Source: Microbispora triticiradicis
GTDB taxonomy: Bacteria > Actinomycetota > Actinomycetes > Streptosporangiales > Streptosporangiaceae
Direction of reading: 5' to 3'
Assembly: GCA_003260025.2 (NCBI GenBank)
Contig: QFZU02000028.1
Location: 1-64,000 of the forward strand
DNA: 64,000 nucleotides
In this document: positions 15,579-23,331 of the stretch, in pieces
How positions within the stretch are numbered: the first letter of the stretch is position 1
Layout of the letters: each line of letters opens with the position of its first letter
Position numbers and translations under genes: made by a program
Notes under the pieces: generated by a model
Told to the model about the DNA's origin: nothing
Seen by the model: only the letters and a program-made list of their open reading frames with translations
Database searches by the model: none

Positions 15579-16262
15579 TCACCCGCGGCGGGTGGCGCGC
15601 ACGACGACGTCGTACAGGGGGACTTCCCTGCCACCGCCCGAGAGCGTACGCACGTGCTCCTCGGCGGTGACGATCTCCCACTCCGTGCCGTCCAGGCGCG
15701 CGGCGACGGCCGCGGAGGTGACCGATGCCTCGGCCGGCGGATGATGCCCGTGCCCGTGACGCCTGTGCCCGTGATGCCCGTGCCCGCCGGAGCCGGTGGT
15801 GTGCAGGTGCCCCACGATGAGCAGCGTGCCGCCGGGAGCCACCCAGCCGGCGATACGGTCGTAGAACTCGAGCTGCGGCATCGCCGGATGGGCATAGTGG
15901 GTCATGACCAGGTCGAACCGCGTGTCCGGGCTCCAGACGCCCAGGTCCGCCTCGACCCACCGCACGCGTTCGCGCACACCGCTCGCCACCCCGTTCGCCG
16001 CCGCGCGCTCGGCGGCGCGGGCGAGAGCCTCGGACGAGATGTCGGCCGCGGTGACCTCCCAGCCGTGGGAGGCGAGCCAGATCGCCTCGGCGCCGCCGCC
16101 GCATCCCGCGTCCAGCGCCGTGCCCGGTCCCAGGCCGCCGAGCTCACGGGCGAGGTACGGATTCGGCGGGTTGCCGCCCATGGAACCCGGGCCTCCGTCC
16201 CGCCCCCGCTGCCAGTGCCGCTCCCAATAGTCCTTGTCGAATCCGTGCGTCATGCCCCTCAT
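15579..16262 (-). CDS. Class I SAM methyltransferase with a His/Gly-rich insert
   Basis: A 227-residue methyltransferase. WERHWQRG and the SAM motif TALDAGCGGGAEAIWLA (about residues 48-64) are followed by VTAADIS and the motif IV-like FDLVMTHYAHP. Between the sheets, at about residues 156-175, sits an insert rich in histidine (GHGHHGHRRHGHGHH), which could bind Zn, Ni or Cu. The rest resembles thiopurine- or tellurite-resistance-type (TehB-like) methyltransferases. It follows the TetR gene on the same strand after about 60 bases and converges on the recombinase with a 6-base gap. Confidence 0.82.
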   Translation of the reverse strand: MRGMTHGFDKDYWERHWQRGRDGGPGSMGGNPPNPYLARELGGLGPGTALDAGCGGGAEAIWLASHGWEVTAADISSEALARAAERAAANGVASGVRERVRWVEADLGVWSPDTRFDLVMTHYAHPAMPQLEFYDRIAGWVAPGGTLLIVGHLHTTGSGGHGHHGHRRHGHGHHPPAEASVTSAAVAARLDGTEWEIVTAEEHVRTLSGGGREVPLYDVVVRATRRG

Positions 16263-16323
16263 CGTGCGGACGCATACGGCGACAGCGCAAATCTTGTTGC
16301 CGAACCGGCAAACCAGTCCGCGA

Positions 16324-16905
16324 TCAGCGCCGGACCCGGAAGCCGGAGATCACCAGGTCGATCAGGCGGCCGGTCTCGTCCCGGTCGTCGCCGGCCTGGC
16401 CCGCGGCCAGCACCACGGCGTTGATCAGGATCAGGGTGCGCTCGGCGTCGACGTCGGGACGGATCACGCCGGCCTCCTGCGCGGGCCGCAGCAGCGCGTC
16501 GACGGCCCGCGACAGGCTGCGCCGGCAGCTCCGGAACAGCTCGGCGTCACCCTCGTATCGGCCCGTGATCAGCCCCTTCATCCCGCGGTGCTCGATGAGC
16601 AGACGGGCGAACTCGTGCAGCCAGCCGACCAGCGCCACCGACGGGTCCTCGGAGGAGGCCGCGAGTTCGTCGGCGCGGACGGCGAGCGCCTCGACGTGCC
16701 CGGCGTACACCGCGGCGAGCAGCGCCTCCCTGGTGGGGAACCTCCGGTACAGCGTGGCCGTGCCCACGCCCGCGGCCCGCGCGACCTCGCTGAGCGGCGC
16801 CTCCGGCCCCTGCTCCTCGAAGACCCGCGTCGCCATCTCCACCAGACGCTCGACGTTGCGCCGGGCGTCCGAGCGCAGTTCCTTCTCATGGCCCGCGGTC
16901 ATCAT
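16324..16905 (-). CDS. TetR-family regulator of the adjacent MFS exporter
   Basis: A 193-residue TetR protein. The helix-turn-helix is VEMATRVFEEQG then LSEVARAAGVGTATLYRRFP at about residues 40-59. The C-terminus is of the common TetR_C type with the RLLIEHRGMKGLITGRYEG helix. The gene is divergent from the MFS transporter, and the 125 bases between them contain two direct copies of a palindrome, so it is almost certainly its repressor. GGAGG precedes the ATG. Confidence 0.9.
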   Translation of the reverse strand: MMTAGHEKELRSDARRNVERLVEMATRVFEEQGPEAPLSEVARAAGVGTATLYRRFPTREALLAAVYAGHVEALAVRADELAASSEDPSVALVGWLHEFARLLIEHRGMKGLITGRYEGDAELFRSCRRSLSRAVDALLRPAQEAGVIRPDVDAERTLILINAVVLAAGQAGDDRDETGRLIDLVISGFRVRR

Positions 16906-16915
16906 CGGCCTCCGG

Positions 16916-16958
16916 AAGTGGGCGGGTCGCCCGTTTACAAAGTGGGCGGGTCGCCCAC
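16916..16958. promoter_or_regulatory. Tandem TetR operators between TetR and MFS genes
   Basis: AAGTGGGCGGGTCGCCC occurs at 16916-16932 and again at 16940-16956, exactly 24 bp apart. Each holds the dyad GGGCG-GGT-CGCCC, and the second extends to GTGGGCG-GGT-CGCCCAC. The seven-base spacer contributes TTTACA, a possible -35 element for the exporter. The sites sit just upstream of the TetR ribosome-binding site. Confidence 0.75.
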
Positions 16959-17030
16959 ATCGTAGTGCGTGCCTGACCAGGACGTGGCCACGCCTGGAGC
17001 ATCTGCCCGTCTTCCGCGGAAGAGGCTCAC

Positions 17031-18512
17031 ATGACCGGACGGCCGGCGATCGTGCTCGCCGTGGTGCTCGCCTGCCAGCTGATGGTCGGGATCGACGCCA
17101 CCGTCGTCAACATCGCCCTGCCCGAGATCCAGGCGCGGCTGCACTTCTCGCAGACCGGCCTGGCCTGGGTGTTCAACGCCTACACCCTCGCGTTCGGCGG
17201 ATTGCTGCTGCTCGGCGGCCGCGCGGGCGACCTGCTCGGCCGCCGCCGGATGTTCGCCTCCGGCGTGCTGCTGTTCACCGCGGCGTCGCTGCTCGGCGGT
17301 CTCGCCACCCAATCCTGGTGGCTGGTCGCGGCCCGTGCGCTGCAGGGCGCCGGCGGCGCGATGGCCTCTCCGAACGTGCTGTCGCTGATCATGTCAACGT
17401 ACGAGGACGGACCCCGCCGGACCCGGGCGCTCGGCGTGTTCGCCGCGGCCTCCAGCGCCAGCCTCGCCCTCGGCCTGCTCGCCGGCGGCGTGCTGACCTC
17501 GGCCGGCTCCTGGCGCTGGGTGTTCTTCGTGAACGTGCCCGTCGGCGCGGCGATCCTCGCCCTCACCCTGGTCTTCGTACGCGAGACGGAGCGGCGCCGC
17601 GGCCGGTTCGACCTCGCCGGGGCGGTCACCGCGACCACCGGGGTGGCCGGGCTGGCCTACGGGGTGATCCGCACCGCCGCCTCCGGCTGGGGCGACCCGG
17701 TCACCGTCGCCGTCTTCGCCGCCGCGGTGCTGCTGCTCGCCGGCTTCACCCTGGTCGAAGCGCGGGCCGAACAGCCGATCATGCCACTGCGGCTGTTCGC
17801 CGACCGGCGCAGGGCCGCAGCGTACGTGAACACGCTGCTGGTGCCGAGCACCGTCTTCGCGGTGATCTACTTCCTCACGCGGTACCTGCGCGAGGGCTTC
17901 GGCTACGGCCCGCTGACGTCGGGTCTCTCGTTCCTGCCCATGACCCTCGTGCTGATGGGCGTGGTCCGCCCGGCCGGTCGGCTGATCATCCGGTGGGGCA
18001 CCCGCCCGGTGATGGCCGCCGGAATCGCCTCCGTCACCGCCGCGTTGCTGTGGCTCTCCCGGCTGACCGGCGGCAGCGGCTACCTGACCGGCGTGCTCGG
18101 CCCGCTGGTGCTGCTCGGCGCCGGCGCCGGGCTCAGCACCGTCGCGCTGAGCGTCACCTCACTGTCCGGCGTACGCCGCGAGGACGCCGGCGCCGGGGCC
18201 GGCGTGTTCCAGACCCTGCAGTGGACCAGCTGGTCCCTCGGCCTCGCGGTGCTGGTCACCCTGTATCAGCACGCCGCGGCGGGCGGCGGGGCGGCGTCAC
18301 CGGTGCGCGGCACCTCCGCGGCGTTCGCCGGCGCGTCGGTGATCGCGGTGCTCGCCCTGCTCAGCACGCTGGTCTTCGTACGCGGTAGAGCACGTGACGG
18401 CGCAGCGGATGCCCCTCGGGGAGCACCGGGTGATCGAAGTCTTCCCCGGGGTCGCGAGTCATCCCGAGACGCCGCATCACGGCCTGCGAGCGGAGGTTCG
18501 GCACCGCCGTGA
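17031..18512 (+). CDS. MFS drug exporter, 14-TM EmrB/QacA type
   Basis: A 493-residue transporter. Motif A is GGRAGDLLGRRRMF and motif C-like residues follow; the first helix has the DHA2-family signature GIDATVVNIALPEIQ. Fourteen hydrophobic segments are apparent up to about residue 445. It is probably a proton-driven exporter of a toxic compound controlled by the divergent TetR protein. The last roughly 50 residues (from RGRARDGAADAPRG) are hydrophilic and arise from reading the antisense of the converging acetyltransferase gene, suggesting that the ancestral stop was lost. Confidence 0.9.
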   Translation: MTGRPAIVLAVVLACQLMVGIDATVVNIALPEIQARLHFSQTGLAWVFNAYTLAFGGLLLLGGRAGDLLGRRRMFASGVLLFTAASLLGGLATQSWWLVAARALQGAGGAMASPNVLSLIMSTYEDGPRRTRALGVFAAASSASLALGLLAGGVLTSAGSWRWVFFVNVPVGAAILALTLVFVRETERRRGRFDLAGAVTATTGVAGLAYGVIRTAASGWGDPVTVAVFAAAVLLLAGFTLVEARAEQPIMPLRLFADRRRAAAYVNTLLVPSTVFAVIYFLTRYLREGFGYGPLTSGLSFLPMTLVLMGVVRPAGRLIIRWGTRPVMAAGIASVTAALLWLSRLTGGSGYLTGVLGPLVLLGAGAGLSTVALSVTSLSGVRREDAGAGAGVFQTLQWTSWSLGLAVLVTLYQHAAAGGGAASPVRGTSAAFAGASVIAVLALLSTLVFVRGRARDGAADAPRGAPGDRSLPRGRESSRDAASRPASGGSAPP

Positions 18513-18912
18513 ACGAGACGACCTCGGTCAGGCCGAGCGGGCCGAACCCGTGCTCCAGCGACGCCCGCGCGGCCTCGGTGGCGTACCCGTGCCCCCAGGC
18601 GGATCTGGCGAGCCGCCAGCCGATCTCCACGCACGGCGTGAAGTGCGCGTTGAACGCCGGGACCGACAGTCCCGTGAAGCCGATGAACTCGCCGTCCACC
18701 TCGACCGCCCACCAGCCGAACCCGCGTTCCTCGATCGCCGCGTCGGCACGTTCGACGAGCGCGTCGCTCTCCTCGCGGGTGAGCGTGGCCGGGAAGTGCT
18801 CCATGACGACCGGGTCGGCGTTCAGCGCCGCGAAGGGCTCCTTGTCGTCCTCACGCCAGCGCCGCAGCACCAGCCTGTCGGTTCTGATGGGGTGTTTGAT
18901 CGAACTTGTCAC
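18361..18912 (-). CDS. GNAT acetyltransferase, RimJ/RimL type
   Basis: A 183-residue N-acetyltransferase. RTDRLVLRRWREDD opens the domain; the acetyl-CoA loop region is EIGWRLARSAWGHGYATEAA, followed by FTAVPNLRSQAVMRRLGM. The substrate could be a protein N-terminus, an amino acid or an antibiotic. The GTG at 18912 is chosen because a TATCCT hexamer (18924-18919) lies six bases upstream with no spaced ribosome-binding site, so the mRNA may be leaderless. The 3' end overlaps the converging MFS gene by 152 bases. Confidence 0.85.
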   Translation of the reverse strand: MTSSIKHPIRTDRLVLRRWREDDKEPFAALNADPVVMEHFPATLTREESDALVERADAAIEERGFGWWAVEVDGEFIGFTGLSVPAFNAHFTPCVEIGWRLARSAWGHGYATEAARASLEHGFGPLGLTEVVSFTAVPNLRSQAVMRRLGMTRDPGEDFDHPVLPEGHPLRRHVLYRVRRPAC

Positions 18913-19086
18913 CTTCCGAGGATAGGGGGCGGGAGAAAGCAGGGGCCGGCGTCGGCTAGAGTCGGTTGTGGCCGATGTGGTTTGTGTCCCCCGGGCCGCA
19001 AACACCGCCTTCACGGAATACCGTTCGGCTGGAGCCGTGTTGTGCATTCCGCCGAGGAGGCGACCGCCACATCGGCCCTCGACGCG

Positions 19087-19119
19087 GACGCCCCGCGAGA
19101 CCCTGTCTCGCGGGGCGTC
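19087..19119 (-). terminator. Terminator downstream of the TetR/DUF4865 unit
   Basis: A perfect 15-bp stem around CCT, with arms GACGCCCCGCGAGAC and its complement. It is placed about 45 bases after the DUF4865 stop on the minus strand. A bidirectional function is possible. Confidence 0.8.
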
Positions 19120-19163
19120 GTGTTGTCGCCTCTTGTCCGTACGCGCTCTTCGCCGTACGCCTC

Positions 19164-19757
19164 TCACCAGGCCCGGCCCTCCGGCAGGAGCGCCAGGCCG
19201 GGCGTGGACACGTGCAGCACCTCATAGCGCTCGGCGTCGCCGTGGGCGCCCGGCGCCTCCCGCTCCCACAGCGCGAACGTCATCAGCCGCCAGCTACCGG
19301 GATCGAGGGCCAGGGCGGCGGTGTGCAGGCCCGCAGAGCCGCCCAGCGCACGCAGGCCGGCCAGAGCCTCCGCGACACACGCCGTCAGATCGGCGGTCTC
19401 GGGCAGCGGAGTGAGCAGGCGGGAGGCCGCCCGCGGCGCCGTTCCCCGCGCCGGGCCGGGTTCGACGGCGAGACCGGTCCACTGCCGCACCGCCGGGCGC
19501 CCGAAGTCGGCGACGATCCCCTGGAAGCCGCCACCGCCGACCAGGAACTCCCCCATCCGCCCGGCGTCGTGCCACAGGTAGAACGGGGCGTACTGGTTGA
19601 CCGGCGACCCCGCCGCGCCCCGCTCGCGGATCAGGTAGGCCTTGAGACCGAGCCCGGCCCGGTCGTCGAGGGCGTGCCCGCGCGTCGCGACCCGTTCCCG
19701 GATGGTCGTCATGTCGTAGTCGGCGGGCAGGGTGATGTCGTACTGCATGGCGTACAC
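19164..19757 (-). CDS. DUF4865 family protein
   Basis: A 197-residue protein. MQYDITLPADYDMTTIRERV and the central YAPFYLWHD with GRPAVRQWTGL are typical of DUF4865, a ferredoxin-like barrel protein of unknown function usually found beside a TetR regulator. The GTG at 19757 is chosen because GAGGAG lies seven bases upstream; an ATG three codons later is the alternative. It lies downstream of the TetR gene on the same strand, 35 bases away, so the two form an operon controlled by the palindrome upstream. Confidence 0.8.
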   Translation of the reverse strand: MYAMQYDITLPADYDMTTIRERVATRGHALDDRAGLGLKAYLIRERGAAGSPVNQYAPFYLWHDAGRMGEFLVGGGGFQGIVADFGRPAVRQWTGLAVEPGPARGTAPRAASRLLTPLPETADLTACVAEALAGLRALGGSAGLHTAALALDPGSWRLMTFALWEREAPGAHGDAERYEVLHVSTPGLALLPEGRAW

Positions 19758-19792
19758 GCCGGGGCTCCTCAGGAAGATCGGGAACTGGAGGG

Positions 19793-20350
19793 TCAGGACC
19801 GGGACAGCAGGGCGAGCAGCCCGTCGACGGCCTGGTGGAACGGCTCGGGCGAGGCCGCCGCGCGGGCCAGGACGTATCCGCCCTGCAGCACGGCCACGAC
19901 GGCGGACGCGGTGGCGGCGGGGTCGAGTCCGGCGCCGGTCTCGCCGCGCTCCCGTCCTTCGGCCAGCACCGCCGCGAGCCGGTCCCGCAGCCAGGCGAAG
20001 GTCTCCTCCACCGGCCCCCGCAACATCGGGTCGGCCATCACCTCTGGGTCCTGCGTCAGCCTCCCGATCGGGCAGCCCCGCAGCACCTCCCGCTCCCGCC
20101 GCAGGTAGGCGGAGACCCGCTCGGCGGCCGTGCCCGGCCCGGACAGGATCTCCTCCACCCCGGCCCGCATCTCCCCCGCGGTACGGCCGATCGCGGCGAG
20201 CGCGAGGTCCGGCTTGCCGGAGAAGTGGTGATACATGCTGCCCTGGCCCGCTCCCGCGCGCTGCTGGATGGCTCGCGGGCTGGTCCCGACGTAGCCGCGC
20301 TCCCACAACAGCTCGCGCGTGCTCTCGATCAGGCGGTCCGGTGTGCTCAT
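19793..20350 (-). CDS. TetR-family regulator (LmrA/YxaF-like)
   Basis: A 185-residue regulator. STRELLWERGYVGTSPRAIQ leads into the recognition segment QRAGAGQGSMYHHFSGKPDL, the pattern of the LmrA/YxaF subgroup in which the helix ends in MYHHF. The C-terminal domain contains RREREVLRGCPIGRLTQD. It heads an operon with DUF4865. The ATG at 20350 lies eight bases after a TAGTAT hexamer embedded in a 20-bp palindrome, so transcription is probably autoregulated and leaderless. Confidence 0.88.
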   Translation of the reverse strand: MSTPDRLIESTRELLWERGYVGTSPRAIQQRAGAGQGSMYHHFSGKPDLALAAIGRTAGEMRAGVEEILSGPGTAAERVSAYLRREREVLRGCPIGRLTQDPEVMADPMLRGPVEETFAWLRDRLAAVLAEGRERGETGAGLDPAATASAVVAVLQGGYVLARAAASPEPFHQAVDGLLALLSRS

Positions 20351-20352
20351 GC

Positions 20353-20372
20353 TGTACATACTAGTAGGTACA
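20353..20372. promoter_or_regulatory. 20-bp palindromic operator over the TetR promoter
   Basis: TGTACATACTAGTAGGTACA pairs at nine of ten positions about its centre. On the minus strand it contains TAGTAT (20363-20358), placed correctly to be the -10 element of the TetR gene. Binding would block RNA polymerase directly. Confidence 0.7.
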
Positions 20373-20501
20373 GAGAAGTGTTGGCGATGCCGTACAAAAC
20401 ACGGGAGGGTGTGTTGCAGGGGGCGTACACCTGAAGGGCACCCGGAGCGGCCTAGGGTATGTCCGTCGAGCCGAGTCCGGTGGTGCTGAGAAGGAGAGGC
20501 C

Positions 20502-21164
20502 GTGCTCTATTCCGCCCTGAAGGCCGTCAGCGTTCCCGTCATGCACCTGCTGTGGCGGCCGCGGATGGAGGGACGCGAGCACGTCCCCGCGCACGGGCCC
20601 GCGATCCTCGCCTCCAACCACCTGTCCGTGCTCGACTCGTTCTTCATGCCGGCGCTGGTGCCCCGTATGGTCCGTTTCGTGGCCAAGAAGGAGTACTTCA
20701 CCGGCAACCGCCTCGCGGCCGACTGGATGCGGGCGATGGGGGCCATGGAGATCGACCGTGAGAACGTCACCGCCGCCCAGGACATGCTCGACGCCGCCGT
20801 GGAGGTGCTGAAGGCGGGCGAACTGTTCGGCATCTACCCCGAGGGCACCCGCTCCCCCGACGGCCGCCTCTACCGCGGCAAGATCGGCGTGGCCTGGCTC
20901 TCGCTCACCACCGGCGCGCCGGTCGTGCCCGTGGCCATGCTGGGCACCGACAAGGTCCTGCCGCCCGGCGCGTCGGTGCCGCGCCTGCGCCGCATCGGCG
21001 TGCGGTTCGGCGAGCCGATGACCTTCACCGGCGACCCCGGCAGCGCCCGGGACCGGCGGCGGGTGACCGACGAGGTCATGGCCGCGATCCAGCGCCTGTC
21101 GGGCCAGGAGTACGTGCCCCGGTACGGCGCGAGCGTCAAGGGCGCCGGCGAATCGGGAGTGTGA
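20502..21164 (+). CDS. 1-acyl-sn-glycerol-3-phosphate acyltransferase (PlsC family)
   Basis: A 220-residue acyltransferase of phospholipid synthesis, transferring an acyl chain to lysophosphatidate at the inner membrane face. The catalytic NHxxxxD motif is SNHLSVLDS at about residue 39, and the phosphate-binding motif is IYPEGTRSPDGRLYRGKIG at about 114. The start codon is GTG, with AAGGAGAGG upstream. The length is normal. It stands alone between the TetR unit and a penicillin-binding protein. Confidence 0.9.
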   Translation: MLYSALKAVSVPVMHLLWRPRMEGREHVPAHGPAILASNHLSVLDSFFMPALVPRMVRFVAKKEYFTGNRLAADWMRAMGAMEIDRENVTAAQDMLDAAVEVLKAGELFGIYPEGTRSPDGRLYRGKIGVAWLSLTTGAPVVPVAMLGTDKVLPPGASVPRLRRIGVRFGEPMTFTGDPGSARDRRRVTDEVMAAIQRLSGQEYVPRYGASVKGAGESGV

Positions 21165-21227
21165 ATCCCGATTCGGCCCCGCTAGGCTCTGGTCCCGACC
21201 GGGACACGGGCGTGACTGGGGGTACCT

Positions 21228-22847
21228 GTGCCGCGAGGACGGACTGTCGCGATCTCGGCCGCCGCGGCCGTCGTGCTGGCGGGGGGCGCCGCGGGAGGGG
21301 CCTATTACGTGCTGCACACGCGCGGCACCCCACAGGAGACCGCGGCCCGCTTCACCTCGGCCTGGTCCCGGGGCGACCTCACCGCCATGAAGGCCGAGCT
21401 CGCCTCCCCCGCACCCGGCTTCGACGCCGCGTACGCCGAGCTGACCAAGAACCTGGGGGCCGAGAAGGTCTCCATACGGGATGTGCGGGCGGGCCAGGCG
21501 AAGGACGACCGGGCCACCGCGTCGTTCACCGCCACCGCGAGCCTCAAGGACGTCGGCGACTGGACCTACCAGGGCTCGCTGAGGCTCGTCGTCAAGGACC
21601 ACTACTGGAAGGTGGACTGGTCACCGGCCGCGGTCCACCCCGCCCTCGACGGGACCACCCACCTGGCGCTGAAGACGTCGTGGCCGCAGCGGGCCCCGAT
21701 CACCGACGCCAACGGCGACCGCATCGACGGCGGCGACGTGGGCGGCTCGGTGCAGCAGCTCGTCGGCTACCTGGACAAGGCCGGCGACGACGACCTCGGC
21801 AAGCTGGGCAGCGCGTACAAGAAGAACGACCCCGTGGGGCGCGCCGGCCTCCAGGAGACCTTCCAGAAGCAGCTCGCCGGGACCCCCACCACCGAGATCC
21901 AGGCGGTGGGCGCGGGCCGCAAGACCCTGTACGCGGTCAAGGGCTCCCCCGGCCGCGACCTGGCGACCAGCCTCGATCTCAAGGTGCAGCGGGCCGCCGC
22001 CGACGCGGTGCGCGACCTGCCCAAGCCCGCGTCGCTGGTCGCCGTACGGCCCTCCACCGGCGAGATCCTCGCGGTCGTCAACAACAGGGGCGGGTTCAAC
22101 CGCGCGCTGGACGGCAAGTACGCCCCCGGCTCCACCTTCAAGACGATCACGGCGGCCGGGCTGCTGGCCGAGGGCCTGACCCCGTCGAGCCGGGTGACCT
22201 GCCCGGAGGAGGCGGTCGTCGGCGGCATGAAGATCCGGAACTCCGACCACGAGGCCTTCGGATCGCTGTCGTTCCTGGACTCCTACGCCCACTCGTGCAA
22301 CACCACCTTCGCCCCGCTCGCCGCCGAGAAGCTGGGCGCCCAGAAACTGTACGACCTGGCGACGGAGCTGGGGTTCAACCAGCCGCTGCGCATCGGCGTC
22401 CCGGCGACGCCCGGCAGCATGCCGAAGGCCACCAGCGACGCCGAACTGGCCGCCGAGTCGTTCGGCCAGGGCAGGATCACCGCGAGCCCGCTGGTCATGG
22501 CGACGGTGGCCGCGGCGGTCGCGGACGGCTCCTGGCGCCCGCCCACGCTGGTGCCCTCCCGCAAGCAGGCGGAGGCTCCCCGGGAGCTGCCCGGCGGGGT
22601 GGTGAAGGGCCTGCGCTCGATGATGCGGGCGGTGGTCACCAAGGGCACCGCCCGCAAGGCGGGGCTTCCCTCGGGCACGGCGGGCAAGACGGGGACCGCC
22701 GAGTTCGGCACCGGGCCCAAGCTCGACTCGCACGCCTGGTTCATGGGATACCGCGGCGACCTGGCCTTCGCCGTCGTCGTGGAGGCCGGCGGCATGGGCG
22801 GCGACGTGGCCGCCCCGGTCGCCGCACGCTTCCTCAAGGCCCTGTGA
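21228..22847 (+). CDS. Penicillin-binding transpeptidase with N-terminal MecA-type NTF2 domain
   Basis: A 539-residue class B-like PBP. A single N-terminal membrane anchor (VAISAAAAVVLAGGAAGGAYYV) is followed by an NTF2-like domain (ETAARFTSAWSRGDLTAM), a dimerisation linker and the transpeptidase domain. The active serine is in PGSTFKTI (about residue 302), the second motif is SCN in AHSCNTTFAPL, and the third is KTG in GKTGTAEFG (about 487). It cross-links peptidoglycan outside the membrane and is of the type related to MecA/PbpA. GTG start; no linked rodA or ftsW gene is seen. Confidence 0.92.
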   Translation: MPRGRTVAISAAAAVVLAGGAAGGAYYVLHTRGTPQETAARFTSAWSRGDLTAMKAELASPAPGFDAAYAELTKNLGAEKVSIRDVRAGQAKDDRATASFTATASLKDVGDWTYQGSLRLVVKDHYWKVDWSPAAVHPALDGTTHLALKTSWPQRAPITDANGDRIDGGDVGGSVQQLVGYLDKAGDDDLGKLGSAYKKNDPVGRAGLQETFQKQLAGTPTTEIQAVGAGRKTLYAVKGSPGRDLATSLDLKVQRAAADAVRDLPKPASLVAVRPSTGEILAVVNNRGGFNRALDGKYAPGSTFKTITAAGLLAEGLTPSSRVTCPEEAVVGGMKIRNSDHEAFGSLSFLDSYAHSCNTTFAPLAAEKLGAQKLYDLATELGFNQPLRIGVPATPGSMPKATSDAELAAESFGQGRITASPLVMATVAAAVADGSWRPPTLVPSRKQAEAPRELPGGVVKGLRSMMRAVVTKGTARKAGLPSGTAGKTGTAEFGTGPKLDSHAWFMGYRGDLAFAVVVEAGGMGGDVAAPVAARFLKAL

Positions 22848-22900
22848 CTACACGGGGACGACTACACGGGGACGACTACACGGTGCCTGCTACACGGGGA
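22847..22900. repeat. 14-bp tandem repeats between PBP and DUF3040 genes
   Basis: ACTACACGGGGACG is present twice exactly (22847-22860, 22861-22874) and then as two decayed copies. The array starts at the PBP stop and runs into the 3' end of the opposing DUF3040 gene. No function is evident. Confidence 0.8.
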
Positions 22901-23168
22901 ACGCGGCGGCGTCATGCCGCAGGGCCATGACCAGCAGAGTCGCGATCAGCGTGGCGATGAGCAGCCAGCTCACCGCGATGATCAAGGTGGAGCGGCCCGG
23001 CCGGCGCCGTGCGGCGCCCCGCCCCGCGCGCTGGCCGGCCCGGTGGCCGGCGCGATGTCCGGCACGGTGGTTGAACGACTCGAGCCTGGCTGCCAGCTTC
23101 GGGTCCTCGTCCGTGAGGTGCCGCTCGATCATCGCCAGCATCCGCTCTTCGTCCTGCGACCAGGCCAT
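22890..23168 (-). CDS. DUF3040 membrane protein with RAGH repeats
   Basis: A 92-residue protein. It opens with MAWSQDEERMLAMIERHL, the DUF3040 signature, continues with a basic stretch of RAGH-type repeats (RAGHRAGHRAGQRAGRGAAR) and ends in one transmembrane helix (STLIIAVSWLLIATLIATLL). DUF3040 proteins are small actinobacterial membrane proteins of unknown function. The Arg/His repeats lie where family members normally have a short linker. GGGAGTG precedes the ATG. Confidence 0.82.
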   Translation of the reverse strand: MAWSQDEERMLAMIERHLTDEDPKLAARLESFNHRAGHRAGHRAGQRAGRGAARRRPGRSTLIIAVSWLLIATLIATLLVMALRHDAAAFPV

Positions 23169-23331
23169 CGCGCAACACTCCCAGAACGCAAGGTATGTGC
23201 CGACGTTGTCCCCAACGATGAAGATCGTTAGCCGTTTCCAGGACCGCGATTTACGATGAGTTGCCTTTAGGGGTTCGGGGGTGCCCGCGGCCCGGCGGCG
23301 TTTCGTCCGGATGACGCTACGATCGCCCGGC

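Noticed and set aside
18970..19077. Possible small mobile element: GGCCGATGTGG and its complement about 100 bp apart
   Set aside because: The 11-bp inverted repeat is not extended, there is no target duplication or second copy, and the region is an ordinary intergenic stretch with a separate terminator.
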